From: Alteromonas lipotrueae
GTDB taxonomy: Bacteria > Pseudomonadota > Gammaproteobacteria > Enterobacterales > Alteromonadaceae
Direction: 5' to 3'
Assembly (NCBI RefSeq): GCF_019249215.1
Contig: NZ_JAESDI010000006.1
Location: 62,001 to 126,000, forward strand
Length of the DNA: 64,000 bases
Positions within the stretch are counted from its first letter, which is position 1; each line of letters begins with the position of its first letter. The position numbers were made by a program, and so were the translations under genes. The notes under the pieces are model-generated. The model worked only from the letters and a program-made list of their open reading frames with translations. It ran no database searches and was not told where the DNA came from. This document shows positions 58,039-64,000 of this stretch, piece after piece.

Positions 58039-60279
58039 ATGAATATAAAAAAATTTACCCTTACGTTATTAACGGTGGGCATAACTATGTCGCCTTTTAC
58101 CCTGCAAGCAACAGAACACCCTAATCTTATTCTTACCAAACCTGGTGTGGAAAGAATGAGAGACAATTTAGGCCAAGTTCCCCTGTTTGACACAACATTA
58201 TCAAGTGTTAAGCAGGAAGTAGATGCAGAAATTGCTATGGGAATTGATACGCCTATTCCTAAAGACTTTTCAGGCGGTTATACCCATCAACGCCACAAGC
58301 AAAACTTCTTTGTAGCTCAAAAAGCCGGTGTGTTGTATCAGGTATTGAACGACGAAAAATACGCAAAATACATTCGCGATATGTTGTTTCAGTATGAAGC
58401 CATGTACAAAGATTTACCGCTTCACCCTCAAGAACGCTCGTATTCACGTGGTAAATTGTTTTGGCAGTGCTTAAACGACAGTAACTGGTTGGTTTACATG
58501 AGCCAAGCTTATGATGCCATTTACGATTATCTTTCTGCTGAAGAACGGGAAACGCTAGAAACGAATTTGTTCCGTCCGTTCGCTGATTTTATCTCACTAG
58601 AGAACCCGCAGTTTTTCAATCGCGTTCACAACCATAGCACGTGGGGCATCGCGGCGGTCGGTATGATTGGCCTAGTAATGAACGACGAAGAACTTATTCA
58701 GCGTGCCTTGTATGGTATTGAAGATGATGGTTTAGAAGTAGGCGGTAAAGATAACGACGGTGGCACCATTAAGGTAGAAGGTCAGCGCAAAGGCTTCTTT
58801 GCTAACTTAGAAGAACCTTTCTCGCCCGATGGCTATTATACCGAAGGACCATATTACCAACGCTATGCAATGTATCCTTTCCTTATTTTTGCTTTAGCAA
58901 TGGACAACAGCCGTCCAGACTTAAAAGTACTTCAGCACAAAGACAATGTGTTATTGAAAGGCGTAAACGCGCTTCTTAATTTGTCTGATGCTGATGGTGA
59001 ATTCTTCCCAATTAACGATGCCCAAAAAGGGATGTCTTATTACAAGAGCTCCTTGGTGAGTGCGGTGGATTTAGCTTATTTCTACGGTGATAAGAATCCA
59101 CAACTGCTTAGTGTTGTTGAAAAACAAGGCGAAGTGTTATTGCAAGAATCAGGGCTACAAGCGGCAATTGACGTTCGCGATGGTAAGGTTGAACCTTTTA
59201 TCAAGCAATCAGTGAACTTAAGTGACGGCGTGAATGGCAAGCAAGGTGGCATAGGTGTGTTGCGCCAAGGTGATGAAGATATGACCTTGGTGTTTAAGTA
59301 TGCGGGCCAAGGCTTAAGTCATGGCCATTACGACAAACTTTCTTTTTCAATGTATGAAAAAGGCGAGGAAGTACTACAAGATTACGGTTTAGCTCGTTTT
59401 GTAAATATTGAGCAAAAAGGTGGCGGTAACTACTTAAAAGAAAACAAAACGTGGGCGAAAACCACCATTGCGCACAACACGTTGTCAATAAATCAGAAGA
59501 AACATTTTAACGGCGATTACGATATTGCAAGTCAGCATCATTCTGAATTATTTACTTTTGATGCTGAACGTGAAGATATCAAAGTGGTGAGTGCGACAGA
59601 AGAAAATGCGTACCCTGGTACCTTGATGCACCGCACTATGGCTATGGTCGCTAACGACAACTTCGAAAAGCCGTTCGTGTTAGACATTATGCGTGTTGAG
59701 TCAGATAAGAAAAATCAGTATGACTTTCCGTTCTACTATTTTGGCCAAGTATTAGATATGAACTTCAAATACGATACGCCAACGAGCCTGAATCCGTTAG
59801 GTGATGATAATGGCTATCAACATTTATACGTTGAAGGAAAAGGCGATGCGGCTGACCACAACACTCAGTTTTCGTGGTTGAGTAATGGTAAGTATTACAC
59901 CATCACATCTATCACTAACAGTGAAGATGAAGTGTTTTTTACCCGTATAGGCGCTAACGACCCTGAGTTTAACTTACGACGCGATCCTGCCATCATGCTT
60001 CGCAGAAGTGATACACAGGATACCCTGTTCGTATCGGTAGTAGAGCCTCATGGGTCATATAGCCCAGTAAGTGAATCATCACAGAATTCAAAAAGTAGTA
60101 TTACTGATTTGAGCGTGATGATTGATAGCGAAGCCTATACAGGTATTAAAATTACCGACGTTAAAGGCACGGAGCAAGTGTTTATTATCTCCAATGAAGA
60201 TGCGTCGCAAAACGCGAAACATAGTGTGAAAGTAGACGGTAAAAAGTATAGCTGGACGGGCCCTTACTTTTACCAGTAA
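58039..60279 (+). CDS. Exo-acting oligoalginate lyase, PL17 type
   Basis: This 746-residue protein has a signal peptide (about 1-26, ending LQATE). It has the two-part PL17 architecture: an (alpha/alpha) toroid with NHSTWG (Asn198-His199) and GYYTEGPYYQRY (265-276), then a heparinase II/III-like beta sandwich beginning near GLSHGHYDKLSFSMY. PL17 enzymes cleave alginate oligomers from the end by beta-elimination to monomer, feeding DEH metabolism. Signal peptides and periplasmic location fit this role. No other alginate genes are in view, so the locus may be an isolated member or continue outside. A hairpin with a T-rich tail follows. Confidence 0.88.
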   Translation: MNIKKFTLTLLTVGITMSPFTLQATEHPNLILTKPGVERMRDNLGQVPLFDTTLSSVKQEVDAEIAMGIDTPIPKDFSGGYTHQRHKQNFFVAQKAGVLYQVLNDEKYAKYIRDMLFQYEAMYKDLPLHPQERSYSRGKLFWQCLNDSNWLVYMSQAYDAIYDYLSAEERETLETNLFRPFADFISLENPQFFNRVHNHSTWGIAAVGMIGLVMNDEELIQRALYGIEDDGLEVGGKDNDGGTIKVEGQRKGFFANLEEPFSPDGYYTEGPYYQRYAMYPFLIFALAMDNSRPDLKVLQHKDNVLLKGVNALLNLSDADGEFFPINDAQKGMSYYKSSLVSAVDLAYFYGDKNPQLLSVVEKQGEVLLQESGLQAAIDVRDGKVEPFIKQSVNLSDGVNGKQGGIGVLRQGDEDMTLVFKYAGQGLSHGHYDKLSFSMYEKGEEVLQDYGLARFVNIEQKGGGNYLKENKTWAKTTIAHNTLSINQKKHFNGDYDIASQHHSELFTFDAEREDIKVVSATEENAYPGTLMHRTMAMVANDNFEKPFVLDIMRVESDKKNQYDFPFYYFGQVLDMNFKYDTPTSLNPLGDDNGYQHLYVEGKGDAADHNTQFSWLSNGKYYTITSITNSEDEVFFTRIGANDPEFNLRRDPAIMLRRSDTQDTLFVSVVEPHGSYSPVSESSQNSKSSITDLSVMIDSEAYTGIKITDVKGTEQVFIISNEDASQNAKHSVKVDGKKYSWTGPYFYQ

Positions 60280-60605
60280 TTTGGTCGCTATAGAAATTAC
60301 GGCATAAAATCAAAGCATCGTAATGACAGGTTCAAGGAAAAGTGTAAGTGAACGCTGTTTTTAAATAGCAATGCTTTTCGTAATGAAATGCGCAGTGTAA
60401 CTAAAGCCGCACCAACTCCAATAGTCGTCGTTAGCATTCAGATGTTATCGGCAATCTAAAGAGCGTGCGGTTTTTCTTTTTTAAATCGCAACATCAAATG
60501 CTGAACCAAACATAAAAAGGGGGCGTAGTGAAAAGGTGAACGACAAATATTCAGCTAACTCCTGAGCAGTAACGGATTGATAGCTGTACGGTATAGGAAA
60601 ACGCC
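60280..60605. other. Gap between the lyase and the molybdenum hydroxylase genes
   Basis: AAAGCCGCAC (60403-60412) can pair with GTGCGGTTTT (60465-60474) around a 52-base loop, and TTTTTCTTTTTT follows, a plausible terminator for the lyase gene. No gene is seen. Confidence 0.45.
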
Positions 60606-61103
60606 ATGTCTACACTTTTTGTAAATGAAGAAGCTTACCCCCTCCCTGAAGATCCAAGAACCACGCTACTCGATTTTTTACATCAACATCTCTCTATGTT
60701 TGGCGCCAAAAAAGGCTGCGACCACGGTCAATGCGGTGCCTGTACCGTATTAGTTGACGGAGAGCGAATAAATGCGTGTTTGGTTTTCACCTTTCAGCTT
60801 GAAGGAAAATCGGTTACCACTATTGAAGGAATAGCCAAGAATGATGAGTTACACCCCCTACAAAAGGCCTTTGTAGAGCGGGATGCTTTTCAGTGCGGCT
60901 ATTGTACTTCGGGGCAAATTTGCTCAAGTGTGGCATTGCTTGGTGAGCGAGCAGCAAAGAACCCCAGTGCGGTAACCTGTGGTCCTGATTACTCATCTAA
61001 AGAAGATATCAGGGAAAGAATGAGCGGCAATTTGTGCCGCTGTGGCGCTTATCCCAATATTGTTGATGCAATACAAGATGTTATTGCTTTGGAGCCACAA
61101 TAA
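60606..61103 (+). CDS. Molybdenum hydroxylase 2Fe-2S subunit (YagT/PaoA-like)
   Basis: This 165-residue protein carries both 2Fe-2S clusters of the xanthine oxidase family. The plant-type cluster has Cys38, Cys43, Cys46 and Cys58. The second helical cluster has Cys97, Cys100, Cys144 and Cys146. It lacks the N-terminal Tat extension of E. coli PaoA, so this enzyme is probably cytoplasmic. The last base of its stop is the first base of the next ATG region (stop/ATG overlap at 61103). It forms an operon with the FAD and Mo subunits. Confidence 0.92.
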   Translation: MSTLFVNEEAYPLPEDPRTTLLDFLHQHLSMFGAKKGCDHGQCGACTVLVDGERINACLVFTFQLEGKSVTTIEGIAKNDELHPLQKAFVERDAFQCGYCTSGQICSSVALLGERAAKNPSAVTCGPDYSSKEDIRERMSGNLCRCGAYPNIVDAIQDVIALEPQ

Positions 61104-62125
61104 TGAACCCCTTTAGCGTACAGCATATAAAGCATACTCAAGATATTACCGGTTTATCAACCGAAGACCGCGCTAAGTATATTGCTGGAGGTACTAATCT
61201 TATCGACTTGATGAAACTTCAGGTTGAAACCCCTTCACAGTTGATTAATTTAAGCCAATGGGAAGATGAGCAGAGTATTACTGAACACGACGATCATTAT
61301 CGTGTTGGTGCCATGGTTACGAATACGGCACTCGCCAACTATGCCTATCACAAGCCATCACTCTCCTTGCTATCTCAAGCATTATTAAGCGGCGCCACGG
61401 TACAACTTCGAAATAGAGCGACCACCGGAGGCAATCTACTACAACGAACGCGGTGCTACTATTTTTACGATACCACTAATGCCTGCAATAAGCGCCAACC
61501 TGGTTCAGGGTGTGCGGCATTAACAAGCATGAACCGTATTCATGCCATTTTAGGTACTAGTGATGATTGCATTGCCACTCATCCATCAGACATGGCTGTA
61601 GCTATGATAGCCCTAGATGCAAAAGTGCTGCTAACCGCAAAATCAGGTGAGGAAAGGGGGGTACCAGTACGTGAATTTTACTGCGAGCCCGGTAGTACAC
61701 CTCATATAGAAAATATTCTCGAGAATGAAGAGGTTATTACTGCCGTCATTATTCCAAAACAACGTCATGGCAGCCAATATTACCGTAAGGTGCGTGACCG
61801 TTCTTCTTATGCCTTTGCTTTGGTATCGGTAGCTGCTGGGCTTGTGGTAAAAGGCAATAGAATTGAAAAGGTTACATTAGGCTTTGGCGGGGTAGGAACT
61901 AAACCTTGGTTCCCTGCGAGCGCTATTAAAATGCTTATAGGCGCTGAGTTTTCTGATGAAGTTTTAGACCTCGCTATTGATGCTGAGTTGGCCGATGCGA
62001 AGGTATATGGCAGTAACAATTTCAAACCTGATTTACTCCGTAATACATTCAAAAGCGTACTGAATTCACTTTATGAACATCAGTGTGAAAATGATGATTA
62101 CGAAGGAGCGCTTTATGAAAATTGA
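61103..62125 (+). CDS. Molybdenum hydroxylase FAD-binding subunit (YagS/PaoB-like)
   Basis: This 340-residue protein has the FAD-binding [19 protein letters not shown] and [17 protein letters not shown]. Cysteine-rich loop [10 protein letters not shown] with CYYFYD and [11 protein letters not shown] matches the extra 4Fe-4S cluster of the PaoB/4-hydroxybenzoyl-CoA reductase type. The subunit passes electrons from the Mo site through the iron-sulfur clusters to an acceptor. The last 11 bases overlap the next gene. In E. coli this subunit is part of a periplasmic aldehyde oxidase, but here no Tat signal is seen on the iron-sulfur partner. Confidence 0.92.
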   Translation: MNPFSVQHIKHTQDITGLSTEDRAKYIAGGTNLIDLMKLQVETPSQLINLSQWEDEQSITEHDDHYRVGAMVTNTALANYAYHKPSLSLLSQALLSGATVQLRNRATTGGNLLQRTRCYYFYDTTNACNKRQPGSGCAALTSMNRIHAILGTSDDCIATHPSDMAVAMIALDAKVLLTAKSGEERGVPVREFYCEPGSTPHIENILENEEVITAVIIPKQRHGSQYYRKVRDRSSYAFALVSVAAGLVVKGNRIEKVTLGFGGVGTKPWFPASAIKMLIGAEFSDEVLDLAIDAELADAKVYGSNNFKPDLLRNTFKSVLNSLYEHQCENDDYEGALYEN

Positions 62126-64000
62126 TACTTCGAAAAACGTATTAGGAAAGCCGATAAATCGTGTAGATGGTGTTTTAAAAGTAACTGGACACGCACGTTA
62201 TGCAGCCGAGCAGCAGTTCGATGAAAAAGCGTTAGTGGGGTGGCTGGTATCTTCTGACACTGCCGTAGGAGAAATTACTCATTTATCGACAGAGAAAGCT
62301 GAAAAGGCAGAGGGCGTGCATGCTGTACTAACCTATAAAAATGCTGGACCGCTTAAGCCATTCAGTAAGCCCGCAAGCGAAAGCCGTTTTACGCAGAGTA
62401 GGGCTGTACTAAACGAGCCTCATATTCGTCATTTTGGTGCGCCAGTTGCTTTAGTCATTGCTGATACATTGGAGCAAGCCCGTTATGCTGCGAGTTTGGT
62501 TGAGTATACGATTGATGCTAAAAGTCCAGATTTGCTTCTATCTTCAGAGCAGGCCACTACCGTGCCTGATTCCCTTGATGGCGGATTTGAAGCTGATGTC
62601 GAAAGTGGAAATAGCAGCCATGATAAAAAGGCAGTGGAGATAGAGGCTGACTATACCACCCCCTCTCAAATATCCGCGGCCATGGAGCCACATGCAACCA
62701 TTGCAAACTTTGATGGCGAAAAGCTAAGCGTGTATACCAGTGTGCAAATTATTGCATCAGCAGTGGACGCGTTAGCGGTTACTTTCGAATTAGATGAAGA
62801 GAACATTGAGGTGAAAAGCCCCTTTATTGGGGGAGGTTTTGGTTCTAAACTAGGTTTGCATTACGATGCCGTATTGGCCTGTTTAGGGGCGCGATATTTG
62901 AAGCGACCGGTGAAGGTTGTTCTAAGCAGACGCCAGGTATTTTACAATGCGCCTCATAGAGGACATAGTTTTCAGCAGATGCATTTGAGTTGCGACAGTG
63001 ATGGTTTGATAGGTGATATTGAACATCATAGTGCTATGCCGAAAGCAAAAGGTTACGAGTTTGCCGAGGCTACTGGAGCGGGAGCACGTGTAACGTATGC
63101 TGCAGAATTTATAAACAGTACCCATAGAATAAAGGATGCAGACACCCCGCTTATCGATTCTACACGTTCGCCTGGCGATGCCATTGGCTCGCTGGCGTTT
63201 GAATCGGCCATAGATGAATTAGCCCTAAAAGCGGGGATAGATCCGCTTACCTTTCGAATTAAAAACCTACCTGAAGTTCACCCTGTTAGTGGTAAGCGCT
63301 TTACTACCCATAGGTTGGGAGATTGCTTACAAGAAGGGGCACAGAAATTTGGGTGGCAACATAAACCAGCGCCCAAGCCTGGGAAATTAATAGGCCATGG
63401 CGTGGCAAGTGCTATGCGTATGAACGTTCTGGTACCCAGTGCAGCCAGCATAAGCCTCGACAGCAATGGAAAGCTTACTGTGCGTTCGGATATGACAGAT
63501 ATCGGAACGGGATCTTACACCATTTTGGCGCAGATAGCGGCAGGCGCATTCCATTCACAGCTTGATAGTGTAGATGTACAACTTGGTGATAGCAGCTTGC
63601 CACCATCCTGTGGTTCTGGGGGCTCTTTCGGCGCGGCAAGTACAGGCTCAGCATTAATGAAGGCCTGCGAGTTGTTGAAGCAATCGTTGAAGAAAACACT
63701 CAAACAAAAGTTGCCAAACCTTACGTCGGAATGTGAGTTGGTGTTAGAAGGCAACATGCTGGTGGTTTACGAAACCGATGTGGACACCCACACTACAACA
63801 AATCTGGACACACACATTAAGAGAGCAGATGTGGACACACACACTAATAGTAGTGAGCCGCAGCGTTTTCTTTTAAGTGAGCTTATCGATAAGGATAATT
63901 TTCCACTAACTGAAATAGGTGAAGTGGGAGAAGATGATACAAGTGAAGACGAACAGTATTCTTGTGGCGCTCATTTCGTAGAAGTGGAAGTGGACACCCA
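62115..64000 (+). CDS. Molybdenum hydroxylase Mo-cofactor subunit (YagR/PaoC-like), 3' end missing
   Basis: The frame is open from the ATG at 62115 to the window edge (about 628 codons). It overlaps the FAD subunit gene by 11 bases. The N-terminus ([24 protein letters not shown]) and middle ([37 protein letters not shown]) are those of the molybdopterin subunit, and the Mo-site glutamate would be beyond the window. Substrates of relatives are aldehydes or purines. Near the end (63777-63849) is an unusual insert with the DVDTHT motif repeated, followed by an acidic, poorly conserved stretch before the family pattern resumes (HFVEVEVD). Confidence 0.9.
   Translation, partial: MKIDTSKNVLGKPINRVDGVLKVTGHARYAAEQQFDEKALVGWLVSSDTAVGEITHLSTEKAEKAEGVHAVLTYKNAGPLKPFSKPASESRFTQSRAVLNEPHIRHFGAPVALVIADTLEQARYAASLVEYTIDAKSPDLLLSSEQATTVPDSLDGGFEADVESGNSSHDKKAVEIEADYTTPSQISAAMEPHATIANFDGEKLSVYTSVQIIASAVDALAVTFELDEENIEVKSPFIGGGFGSKLGLHYDAVLACLGARYLKRPVKVVLSRRQVFYNAPHRGHSFQQMHLSCDSDGLIGDIEHHSAMPKAKGYEFAEATGAGARVTYAAEFINSTHRIKDADTPLIDSTRSPGDAIGSLAFESAIDELALKAGIDPLTFRIKNLPEVHPVSGKRFTTHRLGDCLQEGAQKFGWQHKPAPKPGKLIGHGVASAMRMNVLVPSAASISLDSNGKLTVRSDMTDIGTGSYTILAQIAAGAFHSQLDSVDVQLGDSSLPPSCGSGGSFGAASTGSALMKACELLKQSLKKTLKQKLPNLTSECELVLEGNMLVVYETDVDTHTTTNLDTHIKRADVDTHTNSSEPQRFLLSELIDKDNFPLTEIGEVGEDDTSEDEQYSCGAHFVEVEVDT

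Overview
The window looks like the chromosome of a marine gammaproteobacterium of the Alteromonadales, most likely Alteromonas or a close relative. This is inferred from gene content and order, not from a database match. Supporting blocks are pdxB-asd-fimV-truA-accD-folC-SPOR-cvpA-purF, mnmC close to fabB, epmC with a yfcL-like gene, and an alginate oligosaccharide lyase. No rRNA, tRNA or CRISPR array was recognised.

Layout. 1-3300: the 3' part of an oligopeptidase B-like S9 peptidase, a VOC protein and two phasin-like PHA granule proteins. 3500-6500 (minus strand): a degenerate HD-GYP-like protein behind a DUF3336-patatin phospholipase. 6690-10015: an apparent operon of DUF445 membrane protein, TetR regulator and wax ester synthase/diacylglycerol acyltransferase. 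11000-16400: a fatty-acid module with a GMC oxidoreductase, a TetR repressor, an ECH1-type dienoyl-CoA isomerase and FadH; the isomerase promoter carries two operator-like palindromes. 16400-21700: an accessory island with a KAP-type P-loop NTPase containing a GC-rich Ala/Ser repeat, a decayed reading frame, and two back-to-back units that look like integron gene cassettes, one encoding a PD-(D/E)XK nuclease-like protein. 21700-27900: an EamA transporter, a coupled acyl desaturase/ferredoxin-reductase pair behind two FabR/DesT-like operators, a membrane-anchored retropepsin-like protease, a thioesterase and a conserved hypothetical gene. 28000-32700: epmC, a COG3199 NAD kinase-like gene, yfcL and three consecutive FlgO-like lipoproteins. 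32800-41700: mnmC, a diguanylate cyclase, fabB, a Crp/Fnr regulator, a class II aldolase, pdxB and asd. 42100-52900: fimV (1,556 residues, very acidic and repetitive) and the truA to purF housekeeping run. 53000-57700: a Yip1-family protein, miaE, acpH and a divergent LysR/quinone oxidoreductase pair. 58000-64000: a PL17 alginate lyase and a three-subunit molybdenum hydroxylase whose large subunit runs off the window.

How it fits together. Lipid metabolism dominates the first 40 kb: PHA granule proteins, wax ester synthesis, phospholipase, auxiliary enzymes for unsaturated fatty-acid oxidation, desaturase, thioesterase and FabB. The least explained DNA is the 16.4-21.7 kb island. The best regulatory observations are the TetR operator pair at 13.34 kb and the FabR-like operator pair at 25.0 kb.
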